From the NCBI GenBank assembly GCA_031216445.1, contig CM062206.1:24953501-25017500 (forward strand): 64,000 nt of DNA, written 5' to 3'. Position numbers and translations under genes: made by a program. A model generated the notes under the pieces. That model saw nothing but the letters and a program-made list of their open reading frames with translations, was not told where the DNA came from and searched no databases. Within the stretch, counting starts at the first letter, position 1; the number at the start of each line of letters is the position of its first letter. This document shows, one piece after another, positions 36,299 to 47,560 of the stretch. Source of the stretch: Lateolabrax maculatus. Taxonomy: Eukaryota > Chordata > Actinopteri > Acropomatiformes > Lateolabracidae.

Positions 36299-39171
36299 GT
36301 ATTTTTATTTTATTTCAGAAATTATCTTTAAAAGATTGATTCAGTTACAGAAAAAAACTTTTTTCTCTGTGGGATTGAGAAAGGTAGAATGAAAGTTGAA
36401 ACACGAGCAAACAGCTACAGTTTGAGTGGTATTTATAAAAGCAGCTGCACCAGCAGCAGTTACATTAGTAGTACTAGTGTTAGAAGTAATCGTCATCTGG
36501 TCATGATCACATAACATGACACCAGCCTGTGTACCGTCACATCAGTGCGAGCCGTCTCGCTGTAGGACCCAGCCCTCTTCCATGCATCCCTCCTGTCTGT
36601 CAAACCAGCCGACAGTCATTTAACCGTGAAGGAAAACTAATAACCCAGATAATCCTGTGAAATAAAAAAGACTAGATTTTGTTTATCTCCTCTTGGTGGG
36701 GGTGTTTGGGACTGATGTCCTGCTTTCCCCTGTGCATTCTTTGTTCTACTGTTTGCCTGCGTGTTTATCAGATTGCATTGTGGGACGGGTGACAGGAAGA
36801 CAAAGATAAATGGGATGTTTTGATCGCTGTTTGCGGTGCTAATGTGTTTTAGTCACTCAAATAGTCTCCGTGGAAATGGAGTTAATGAGCACTCTTGTGT
36901 ATAGGAGGTGGATTCAAGTTATTATGTTGTGTTGGGATGAGTAATGCGTGTTTGTTCGGGGCGGCGGTGCTCTTAAAACACATCCCCCCAATAGCTCATC
37001 ACTCCCAGGACGGCGGCGAGTGTCACTCTGCTCCCTGTGGCTTAGCCTTTTGTTGTGAGGGTGAATTGTGTGACTTACACACACACAGAAGCAACCTACA
37101 CACACACGCAAGTGAAATAACAACTGCAAAAAGCCTGCATTAAGTTTGGAGCACCAATTATCATCCCCAACATCTGGATGAGTGGAACATGAAATGGCTC
37201 GCAGTCACAGAGAATAGCGGTGAAAAATAACAGGTGATTTAAGGTGCTCGAGGCTCATTTCTTGGTATTGGACCCCTGTTAAAAGTTTTGAACTGGTACG
37301 GTCCATTATTCCCCGGCCAAAGCATCATTACACTCTTTAGATCTGAGAGCTCAGCGATTTCGCAAATTTATCTTGCTCTGATGAGAAGAAATGTTCTCTC
37401 TGATCATAGCACAGAATCACCTCTGAGCACAGTTTTGATGTCGGGCTATTCCATTAATCTGCCGTGGCTTCATATTGTGCTTCACCTACACTGCCTCTTT
37501 GGTTTGCTTAATGAGCTGGTTTTATTATTCACGTCTCCTCGTTCCACCAGTCTAACGATGCCAAAAATTGATCAATTAACACTTTTTAAGATGATTTTAG
37601 AGACATGCAGAGGCGGGAAAACGCAAAGACGAATGATTGATTTGAGCGATCTGTCAGCTGTGACAGGAACACAGCAGTGTTGAACGAGCTGTCATATTGC
37701 ACTGTGAGCCATTGCTCAGGGCTGTCAGGTTCAGCTTCCAGGCCCGAGCACAGCCCTGTAGTTATCAAGCTTCCCTGAGCGCCTACAAAACGCCAAAGAA
37801 TAACTGAAAACAAACTCAAGCATCTCTATTGGAAATTAATGAATAAAAATCTACATGAAAAACTCGATTTTCCCTCTGAGTGACTTTATAACACTTGATC
37901 TTCACCATGTAGCCTTAAATAATACAAAACAGAATGCATGATAGATGTGCCTCTCAAATGTCAGGTAAATTTAAAGATAGCAATAGTGCAAATTTTATCT
38001 CCTACTCACGGTGCATTTTTTTGTGGTAATAAAGACGTATATTCACATTCACTCTGTGGTTTTAAAGCCATCGTTTTTCAGTTTTAACAGAACTAATTAT
38101 TACATTTTATGTTATATTTACATTTTAGATATCTGACCCGATCCTGAATGACCATGTCAGCAACTTTCTCTCTACACCAGAAGGGTGAATGCGTCACATT
38201 GTGTCCATTGACGCCTGCTGCTTGTGATCACCTTGCAACTATATGTGATCAAACATGATCAGTTTTATCATCGAACGTAAATCTAAAACACAGAGTTCAC
38301 CATGGAGACTCATTTGGATTTAGCTACACTACACACAGTCTGATTTTTATTGTGTAACTAGATTATTCCAAATTATATAATCAGCAGAATATATATTATG
38401 TGTTTGTGATGCCCACTTATGAGTAATCATTGTGTGAATCTAATCATTTGGTTTTGTTATGCTTAATAATTTGAGATGTGTCTGTATTTTATTCTTCTCT
38501 TTTTTTCTTTACTTTCACATTTATATTGTATCAAAGGCATGAAAAACAAAAATACAAATAACAAAATACAAAGAAAAAAACTAAAATAACTTAAAAAATA
38601 TAGTGTGTAAAGAATATGAAGAATAAAATTAAATAAATAAGTTAAATAAATAAAAAATGCCAGAATGGTTGTATGCTTGAAGCATTAAAGTAGTAATATA
38701 AAGAAATGGAGTCTGTAGCAGCAAGTGGTCGACTTTATGATGATGTCAACTTTACAGTGTAAAGTGCCTTTTGATAATAATAATAAGTGTCCCAATCCAA
38801 AAAACACTTAAAGAACCAGGCTGGATTATTTACCAGGTTAAAAATAAAATAAATCAAAGGCACCATTAATCAATCAGGATCCTGACCAGAGGCCCTCTGA
38901 GAGGCCTACTTTCTTCACCGCAGCAGAATGGGGTGATGGAGCCGCAGGAATGTGAAGTGTGAAGTGAATATTTTTATATAAAAGTGTATGTGTGAGAGTG
39001 TGTGTTAGAGTGTGATGCAGGGAGTTAGTCTCTGTCCTGGCCCAGCAGCAGGGAGCAAGAGGATGAGGTGGAGCTGCAGGGTCGATCCAAGAACCCCCAC
39101 AGAGACAAGCCCCTGGTGGCAGCTCTCCTGTGGGGTGAAAGCTGAGCTGGAGCTTCCTTACTGCCTGCAGG
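36299..39171. other. Repeat-poor non-coding interval
   Basis: 36640-38060 has almost no simple or dispersed repeats and many TAAT/ATTA homeodomain-like cores (GGAGTTAATGAGCACTC, CATTAATCTGCCGTGGC, TTAATGAGCTGG). The 131-codon frame at 37288-37683 has no exon boundary. From 38470 to 38850 the sequence is A-rich and simple. The first part is a candidate regulatory block, by texture only. Confidence 0.3.
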
Positions 39172-39203
39172 ACCACCACCACCAGCAGCAGCAGCAGCAG
39201 CAG
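39172..39203. repeat. (ACC)n/(AGC)n trinucleotide repeat
   Basis: About four ACC units then seven AGC units. The frames reading polyGln or polyLeu through it are repeat artefacts. Confidence 0.9.
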
Positions 39204-40416
39204 CCAGGAAGAGTCAGACAGAACGAGGAGAAATGTGGAGAGACAGCACAATTTTGCTCATTTGCTCAGGTCTTGATGCATGTCAAAAACAGAAACAAAC
39301 TGGCAAAAATAAACAAAGCTCTCTCTTTTAAAATTCATAAAAGAAAATTATCTACCGGGAGGAAACCATTAACCTAAAATACAACCGGTGTGGATTTTCA
39401 GGTGTAACTGCATATTGGCTACGGCTTCCCATTTGTCTAGACGCCGCAACAGTGAGCTATCGTTTACACGTCTGTATTATTCACAAACCCATTCCCCTGT
39501 TGAAATAGATTTTCATTTTATTTACTGTGATGGTAAAAACAGAGAAAAAAAGAAGCCGTTTTCTACTGTGAATTATTGCTGTAAATCTGGGAGTGGACGG
39601 TATTTGCAATTCAAAAGATGGATTTATGTCGATAAGCGCTGCTTTATTCTGTCCACGGGGAATCACCGTCGTCAATCACTTTGGAGACAGTCATTTTGGG
39701 AAGGGAAGGAAATATCAATACGCTGCAGACGAGCAACGCAGTGCTGATGAGTCAGCAGAGCCGGCCCTCATTCTGGAAATACAGAGTCAAACAGAAGGGA
39801 ATGAGAACTGGCAAGAGAGAGAGCGAAAGGAAAATGGGTGAGAACTAAACAGAAAATGTGAATCCAAAGCGCAGAAAGTGGGTGTGCTGAGGCTGCTGCG
39901 GGGTCTTATTCTTGTTGGATGTACCCAGAATATGTCCACTAGGACTACTCCAACCTCCTACCTGATGTCCAAGTTCCCTACCTGTTGCTGAGAGCACCGC
40001 AGTCTGGTATAAAGACCCCATAATGCAATGCACCTGTCAGTGTGGCTCTCGCTAATGCTTTACCCTCACTTAAGATTAAAATTGCTTTAGATTTTTGCTA
40101 TTGTACATTTATCTTGTACACATGGATTTTACTTACTTGACCTTAAAGTTATAATCCTACAGATTTGGTTGATTTGGGGACACCGCTGGTTACCGTGGTA
40201 ACAGCGAGTGCTGGTCAGCTACAGCAAATGTTGGTTGAGCAGCTTCAACAGAGGAGCAGCTCAGCTGCTGTATCTGTTTACAGTGAGGCCAAGCTAACTC
40301 CAGTTGTTTTAATAAAGAAGTCATAATTACAATCTCCACCTGACAGCAGGACGCAGGATAAGGAGTTGGTTATTTTACTAACTGTCGCCTGCAGCTCTTC
40401 ATTTAACAGCTTGCTG
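39204..40416. other. Non-coding sequence
   Basis: 39380-39800 is repeat-poor with CpG words and mixed composition, possibly regulatory. The overlapping frames (39388-39841) have no splice context. A perfect GGTTACCGTGGTAACAG-type palindrome lies near 40188-40204. Confidence 0.35.
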
Positions 40417-40440
40417 TGAATGAATGAATGAATGAATGAA
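40417..40440. repeat. (TGAA)6 microsatellite
   Basis: Six TGAA units, followed by TTAATTAATC and a T-rich ATTC stretch that could be the tail of a minus-strand retroelement. That second reading is weak. Confidence 0.85.
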
Positions 40441-41615
40441 TTAATTAATCTTTTTTATTCAAATGTCATTCACGCAAAAAGTTCACAGGCCACATGGGGT
40501 TACGAGACAATACTTACATTAGCACCTACAGAGGCAAGAGAAAACAAATGGAAAGCAAGCCAGTACCTGGTACTAAATACATACTGTATGATTCATTATA
40601 TCAGATATAAACTCCACAAATTAAACATACAATGCCCTTATATCTATCCACAGCCCGTGTCACACAGGGGCATTTGGGGGCAATGTCTGTCCATATGGCA
40701 CCCCCAACATTCTCAAAAAATATCAGACTAAAATACAAAAACCACAACAAGCACCTGGATTAGACCAATGCACTCCATCTTTGTTTAAAAGCTAAAGCTT
40801 CTTGCTAATCTAACAAAGTTCAACAAAGCAGTAATTGCTATATTAACAGGATTAAAGCTGTTGCTTTCCTGGCAGACTTATTACACATGTATTAATTTCA
40901 CAGTTATGAGATTGTTAAGTTTATATGCGGTTAATGGTGCAATAAGAACAGCCTCTGTGTCTAACCCAATGTGACCATAATATATCTGTAGGAGGTTGAT
41001 AAGCTTGATCAATACCAATGAATCAATTACAGGGGGAGCAGGTCCTCTTCACCATTGGTTTCATTTAGACCTCGGTGAAACCCTATTTCTACATAGGGAC
41101 TTTCATATGAGTGCACTCAATCACAATGACAGGGATTCCATTTTCATACAAAACAATAAGTCTTTGGAAACTGAATTATATATGAGATTTGCTGCATATC
41201 AAAGCTTTTATTGTAGTGAACATTCAAGAATTGGTTTTTGCTACCATCAATCGCTGATTACACACGACTACACATTTCTGAGGAATGATGGCAACCGGCA
41301 ATGCTGCAGGTTTTCATTTTCATTCACACTGCTCAGGTCAACAGGTGGTGTTAACAGAGGTGAATTGTGGGAGGCGTAGTTATTTCCAATAACAGGTAAA
41401 AAACTGCAAAGGTTCTGTCATTCTACAGAATAAAATTTCAATCATTTTGCGACTGTACAAGATGAAACTATGTGAGAGTAACTGGGAGTGTGGCAGACAC
41501 AATACTGCATGAGACAACTTACCCAACATGAATAGTGATAGGTTTGCCTCACATACATCAAATTGATTCAACAAAAAACCAAATGCACTAATGTGTAGAC
41601 TGCCAACAAACACAA
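40441..41615. other. Non-coding sequence
   Basis: No gene supported. The 127-codon frame at 40996-41379 resembles nothing I recognise. Parts may belong to old retroelement debris upstream of the L1/Tx1-type relic. Confidence 0.4.
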
Positions 41616-42760
41616 TTTCTACAAACAAGAATTGCATTTTGGAAAAATTATATTTACCCAAAATCTTTCACCCCACAATTCCTTATTGTGGAACAACAGG
41701 GATTTTCTATCAATGGTAATAATACCATTGATAGAAAATCCATTTTTAAAGCTGATTGGTATGACAATGGTTTCAAATTTGTCTGTGATTTATTAAATTC
41801 AAATTGTCACTTGTTATCCTTTGAATATTTTATCAGAAAGAATAAAATTACTTTTTCAAGAAAAGGGGGCAACAAAATCTGCAAAGCAATTCCCATTCCT
41901 TTACTTTAAATGATACAAAGCAGTATGCAGTTTTCTTTGATTGCACTTTTCTTGCCTAAAAGTTGGCAATGTAAATTTGTTGGATAAAAAATGTGATGAC
42001 AGAATGATTAGCCTGGTTTTTAAACAAAAAAAATTGGGGGACTGTAACTTGTGCTCTGTACGAGGTCCCTTTAAGGAGACAGTCCTTTTCTTTTTATCTA
42101 TCATGTCCAATTGCTCCCAAAGTCAAAGAAACCCATTTTAAAATAGTATCAGCGATTAACCCTGTCAGTGATTTTCTACACAGAAGATTTGAATTTGATG
42201 TGGATTTGCATCTTTTGTTTTTCAGAAACTGAAAACATTTATTTTTTTATATGCTAATTTGTTGTGGTCATGTTGTCATTAATTTATTTTATGGACAACA
42301 TTTTCAGATACTGTTAAACTGTTACTGTGACTATTTGAGGTAAATATCATATTCATTGGAGTGGAAAGGCAGTACCCTTTTCAATGTGTTTATTTATAAT
42401 TTTACCAACTACTTTAAGTCACTGAAGTATATGATAAAGATGAATAGAAAGGATAAACAATTATGTGCATCGATTTCTTGGTCCTTGCTCTTTTAATGTA
42501 TCTTTCCTTGCTCCTCTGTGCTCTTTGTGTGTTTGCCTGACAGTTTTTTTTTTTTTTTTTTGTATTTGTATTTATGTCCTTTGTTCAATACTGATTTTCA
42601 GTGTAATGATATCCCTATTGTTTATTGTTTGAGGTTAATGGTGTTGCTGCATTCCACCATTGCTGATAGAACTGTATCTTCTGTCTTTGTTTACTGGTTT
42701 CCTCTGTTGTTTTGTACATCTTCCTTGTATTAAATAAAAATGAATTTATAAATTAATAAA
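41616..42760 (+). mobile_element. 3' end of an L1/Tx1-type LINE (ORF2 C-terminus and 3' UTR)
   Basis: Plus-strand frames give pieces typical of the C-terminal region of L1/Tx1-clade ORF2. DRKSIFKADWYDNGFKFV and LLSFEYFIRKNKITF (about 41727-41857) match the family's 'KxIFxKxWYDxG...LLSFExFxxKF' region. Later KIVSAINPVSDFLHRRFEFD (about 42142-42200) and NFTNYFKSLKYMIKMNRKDK (about 42400-42460) match the segments near the end of the protein. Several stops and frameshifts separate these pieces. The tail holds an A/T-rich 3' UTR with poly(T) at 42543-42561 and AATAAA near 42733. The element is 5' truncated and dead. Assignment rests on motif recall. Confidence 0.7.
41700..41741. repeat. Perfect 19-bp inverted repeat with 4-nt loop, inside the L1/Tx1-type relic
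   Basis: GGATTTTCTATCAATGGTA, loop ATAA, TACCATTGATAGAAAATCC. The right arm is the one that encodes the family-like TIDRKSIF; the left arm inserts an unrelated FSINGNN. So the left arm looks like a later inverted copy of the right. Confidence 0.95.
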
Positions 42761-43480
42761 AACCTCCAACAAACACTTTTTTAGCTACAAATTCATGATT
42801 TCCTGATTCACTGTTCTTTAATTGCAAAGTTTTAATGAATATTTTTGTTCTTACTCACAAACACTGGGCTTTGTTTTAATGTTTTACAGAAAGCATGATT
42901 CATCTTTTTCTTTTGGGTAGTGGTCATTTGAGGATAGTAAATATAAAAGATTGGATAGCTGTTCTATTCCCATATCAATCCAGACCTGGTGTAGTCACTT
43001 CAGAAAATAGAATTTCAGTGTCATGTGGAGGTACATGGCTCTATTTCAGCTCTGTAACAGAGTTTTGGCATAATGACTGTATGTTTTACAGAAAGAGAAG
43101 ACTGAGACAGACCAATAACAGCACAGTGTGTGTGTGGGTGTATATATGTGTGTGTTTTGTGAAGCGATAAAGTGAGAGTGAGAACAGTCGAGATATTTAC
43201 TGAAATGAAATGAGGCCATCTTCGGGCGCCGGTCCCAGAAAGTGAAAGACCCTGCAGGCCTGTTATTTGATTTGGATGACTTTATGGCCAGATATAACCT
43301 GATCAATTTGCTCCATCACTCTGCCCTCTCTCGGCTTTGTGAAACCTACATCTGCCCTCTTACTCCTCCTCGTTCATCCTCCTGTTGTTCTCACTTGCTT
43401 TCTATCTGTGGGATTTTCAATTCATTTTGGGGGAAAGTCAACCATTTCTCTAACAGAGAATTGTGAGGCTGTTTGTGTTT
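42761..43480. other. Non-coding sequence
   Basis: No gene or recognised repeat seen. Confidence 0.45.
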
Positions 43481-43539
43481 CTGTGTCTGTGCGTCTGTGT
43501 GTGTGTGTGTTTCTGTGTGTGTGTGTGTGTGTGTGTGTC
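43481..43539. repeat. Interrupted (GT)n microsatellite
   Basis: GT-rich run with two interruptions (CTGTGCGTC and TTTC). Confidence 0.9.
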
Positions 43540-45779
43540 AATGATGTGGGGCAATCTCTGTCCAGGCTAAAGTGGACTGCTTGATTGAAACCAGCTCATT
43601 TAAACTGTTTGTCTGTCTGGCTGCATGATGGCATTCTATACTCATCATTACTCACACCATGGGATGGGTATCATTTCGATATTTTCATGGATACTGCTTT
43701 CATGGACCCAATACATTTGAATTGGTAGAAAACATGCCTGAATCATTACCTTTTTAGATGCCAAGCAAGTCATGGAGGAATACTCACACACTCACTCACT
43801 CATGGTCTCAGTATGCTTGAAATTAAGCGCTCGTGGGATCGTCTAACAGAGTCTGAAACCTTGGATGCTGGACTCTGGGGGCTCAATGTAAAAAGCTTAT
43901 TAAAGTGCAGCCTCACAGAGGTGCCAGCATGGCTGTAGACTCTTCGCATTGTTGGTAAACTGGTACGGTGCAGCTGCCTCTATCGTCGGGGTGCCTCTGT
44001 TCCGTCTGATATTGGACTTCTGTTGGCTAAAGGTTAAGTCATGTTACTTTTCCCATCACAACCCTCCCTGAGGCTTATGTGAATCCCATTGGTGCTATTT
44101 TTTCAATGCAAAACTGCTCATTGAAAGTTTCCTGACTTTATTAAATCCAGCAGGATACATAACAAGCTCTGTTAACATGTCCCACTATCATGTTTCCGAT
44201 TTTCAGAGAAAGAAACTCTCTACGCCAAAATAGTTACACCTATAAATACCCCTACCCCTGTATCCTCATGTACCTTTCTATATGGACAATAGTTCAGTGT
44301 CTAATGTATGGCTCCCCTGATGGTTTGTTCTATTCTGTTCTGAGACTGACCCAGAGAGATGGATGGATGGAGTGAGGAGGAGGTATACCGGCTTTGAAAC
44401 CAGCAGCCTCTCTCCACTTTCAGCATGCCTGGCCATGAAAGCGACAGGGAGCATTAGTGAAAGGAGCAGGGTTGGTGGGAGGCTGGGAAACACATACAGA
44501 GAGGTTGATTTGAAGGCAGACAGCTACAGGCAGCTGGCAGGTGGGTGGGAGAGCATGCAAAAAGATCAGCCAGCAAACAAGTTGCTGAGGATCAGGCAGA
44601 AGGGAGCGAGAGATGCCAGGCAACAACAGTCAGATAATGAAATTGATTGCAGGGCACTGATGGGTGAAGGTGGTTTTGGCTGCACACGTCCGACAGGACT
44701 AATGGCCGTGATCTGAGTTTGATAAGTACTGCTATTATTGTTGTTTATTTTAGAATGGATGCATTTTTCTGCCACTTTCATTGCTTATAATTTAAAAGCC
44801 CGGCCCTTAAGTTAAAAGTAAGCACAAGAGTATCTTTACCAGTATCTGAATGTCTGGATGGATTACAATCTGCTTTAATTTTTCTCTTTTTGCATCTTCT
44901 CTGGAATGATCTTTTTAATGGAGTAATTCTTAAACGAACCACAGGATTATCATAATCCCATAACCATATGATTTAGCACCAAAAATGCAAAAATTTAAAA
45001 GACCTGAGAGCAATAAGAGAGGTATAACATTATATTGACTGACATCAGCATGTTAGAATTGTCTTTGTGAGCATGTTAGCATGCATAATGATTTTAAAAT
45101 GCGTGACGTCAGGAATAATAATGAGCAGTGGGCCTCACTGCATCTTAAGCATCTGGGAGCCCGCTTCAAGAGCTAATGTGGGGCCCATTAAAAGACAAAA
45201 CAGAAGGTAAAAAACTAGGATTCAGGTTGGTTTGCATCAATTATGGTATATTCTTGAATTCAACTTAAATGCATTATGTGCACTTTCAGCATCATGTAAA
45301 AAGCTCAACATAGAAATAATCCAAACAATTCCCTTAATTAAAAACTGAAATAATGACATTTTTGCTTTGGAATGAGAAGAAGCGTTACACGTTCATTTAT
45401 TGTCATTCTACAGCAATGGGTTGTACAACGAGATGCAGATATAGTCCCATTTTGCTACTTCAGAACCATTGCTGTTTTCTTGTTTTCCTCCCAGAATGAA
45501 GTGCTTGGCCTTTGCAACCATTGGCAAATTAATATAATCCAGTGGGAAGGGGATGGGGAGTGATTTCTGAGTCCCAATTTGATAACAATTAAGGCAAACT
45601 TTGTGCTTTAGGCTTGAATGTCACACACAGTTCACATTTATCAGATCAATTTTTCTGCTTTAAACCTGCACTCAGACATTTACAATGTGATTTTCTTAGA
45701 CACAAATAATTTGTGCTAAAATTGCATTTACACATTCTCAAACATTTCTACAAATCTTTCTGTACAACACTCCGCTCCA
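43540..45779. other. Non-coding sequence
   Basis: No gene seen. A short relic at 45045-45090 (GTGAGCATGTTAGCATGC) belongs to the repeat group also seen near 5930 and 30940. (GGAT)3 lies at 44360-44371. Confidence 0.45.
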
Positions 45780-45794
45780 TATACTGGAACATTT

Positions 45795-45880
45795 AATTTT
45801 ATTCTATTTTATTCTATTTTATTCTATTTCATTCTATTGTATTGTATTTTATTGTTGTATTGTATTTTATTGTATTTAAA
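45795..45880. repeat. ATTTT/ATTCT/ATTGT pentamer array
   Basis: Repeated TTTTATTCTA and TTGTATTGTATTTTA units, about 85 bp, diverging from TTCTA-type to TTGTA-type across the array. Confidence 0.9.
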
Positions 45881-45955
45881 TATACCGGCTGCTATGACGA
45901 CCTAATTTCCCTTCGGGGATGAATAAAGTAATCTATCTATCTATCTATCTATCTT
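45881..45955 (+). mobile_element. 3' tail of a non-LTR retrotransposon with (ATCT)n
   Basis: AATTTCCCTTCGGGGATGAA, then TAAAGTA and six ATCT units. The TTCCC-TTCGGGGA stem followed by AATAAAGTA and a tetramer tail is the standard end of a common fish LINE/SINE. Only the tail survives here. Confidence 0.7.
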
Positions 45956-46923
45956 TCCACAGACTGTACTCGTTTCCACATGCATTCACAAACTTGAATG
46001 TGACAAATTGTGAGATAATATTTGATGATCATTTCAGAAGCGTCTCTTGACTGTTTGTATTTCTTACAGTGGATAGTTGTTCTGTTAGAAGAGTGGTCAT
46101 GACTGGCCCCTACCAAACTCTGTGGTTATGTGGTTTTTCTAACCCCACACAGTGCTCGAATACAGTGGCTGCAGGTTTACCAGAAGCCAGTCACCAAAAT
46201 CTTCCCTATTGATTCATGAATATAGCGGCCAGTGTATTCTCAAAGAGAGACAGCCTCAGAGAGAAGCTGAGCTGAAGAAGGTAGGATGGAAAAATGGAAA
46301 GCATGTGGCAGAGCTGATAAGGAGGGATGATTTTATTTTTGGGGAGGGGCATGGGGAGATACTGTGCGCCTAAAGAAGAAGGAGAAAGAGAGGAAGTAAA
46401 TGAGTGAGACAGGAAGGTTGAAAGAGAGAAATAAACTACAAAAGAGTGAGGTTATCAGAGAATGTATTTAATGAAACATGGAAGTATTGCTGTTATGGCA
46501 ATGGGAAATCAGCGAGGATGTCCAATATACATCCATGCATCAACTACTATGCTGAAAGACTACCTGGCCCCTGTTTGCTGTTTGTCAAATTCCTTCATGG
46601 TAATTTGATTAATCACACATTTATTAAGGAAAACTGACCTGTAAGTCAATATAATTGTAATATCAACTGAAATAATAAAGTTCTTCAGACTATGTTTTGA
46701 CAGTGATTCAAGATTAGATAATAATCACCACCCTATTGGCAGTTGTTTCTGCTGACATTGTAATTCAGTGGTGTCTTTTTCCCTGACAAATTTGCACTGT
46801 CAAGGAAACACAAACCACCTGACACCCAGTTAACCTGGGGTCTTTAGGGCCCCCTCAAACACACTCAAGGTCCAGTGCCCAATACTCATTGCCTGCTTTA
46901 CTCAGGTGGTAATCCAGCCATGG
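45956..46923. other. Non-coding sequence
   Basis: No gene supported. 46173-46292 ends at GTAGGA and has a weak upstream AG, so it is a poor exon candidate and is not called. Confidence 0.45.
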
Positions 46924-46956
46924 CTAGTTAAAATGTCAGAAGGTCATTTTAACTAG
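46924..46956. repeat. Perfect 12-bp inverted repeat with 9-nt loop
   Basis: CTAGTTAAAATG, loop TCAGAAGGT, CATTTTAACTAG. Perfect arms in otherwise unique sequence. Confidence 0.85.
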
Positions 46957-47480
46957 TCAGTGCAGGAACAGTTGTCATTAATAAGGTTAATAATGACTGC
47001 ATTCCTTTTTTTTTTGTGGCAGTTCCAGGGTCCTGGAATTGTGCATGCTGGCTCACTGACATGATTTAGGATACTGGGACTATACTATTCACATGATTTT
47101 CCTGCCTTGAAATGTCAAATTGTCTGCCTCTAAAAAAACAAACAAAAAAAACATTCACAGTTGTTATTTTAAGATATCTATACAAGCATGTCAGCCGACA
47201 ACATGTTTTAACAAATCCTGCTGCACAAATGTGTTCAAATTATTCCTTCCTTTCATTGTCTTTGAGAATCTGTAAAGTGGTTTACGCTTAATTAAAATTT
47301 GGCACAAAAACAATTTTATTCTGGACAGCAGACTGGTCAAATGAAAATGGCACTCTTGTAATGGAAATAGTCTCTCACTAAAGGCTGTTATATATGTTAT
47401 GTCTTGTACCAATTCACTTTTTCTCAGCATAATCATATTTCAAAATACAAATGTCATTAAGATTCAGTATCTGTGGCTTG

Positions 47481-47560
47481 TAAAGGAACAGTTGACATTT
47501 GGAAAAAGTGGTGTTTGCTGAGTATAAATGAGATGATAAATGATGCACAGGCCTACCAAT
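47481..47560 (+). repeat. Possible fragment of the TTAAAGGAATAGTTCAAC family
   Basis: TAAAGGAACAGTTGACATTTGG resembles the left end of the element at 9159-10276, but the match fades after about 30 bp. It abuts the L2 fragment that follows. Confidence 0.4.

Noticed and set aside
37288..37683. 131-codon open frame in a repeat-poor block
   Set aside because: No splice sites at its limits and no domain; regulatory sequence is the simpler reading.
39012..39377. Frame with a polyglutamine run, suggesting a transcription factor
   Set aside because: The glutamines come from the (AGC)n repeat and the minus strand gives polyLeu; no other coding evidence.
46173..46292. Block ending at GTAGGA as an exon
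   Set aside because: The upstream AG lacks a pyrimidine tract and the frame shows no family resemblance.
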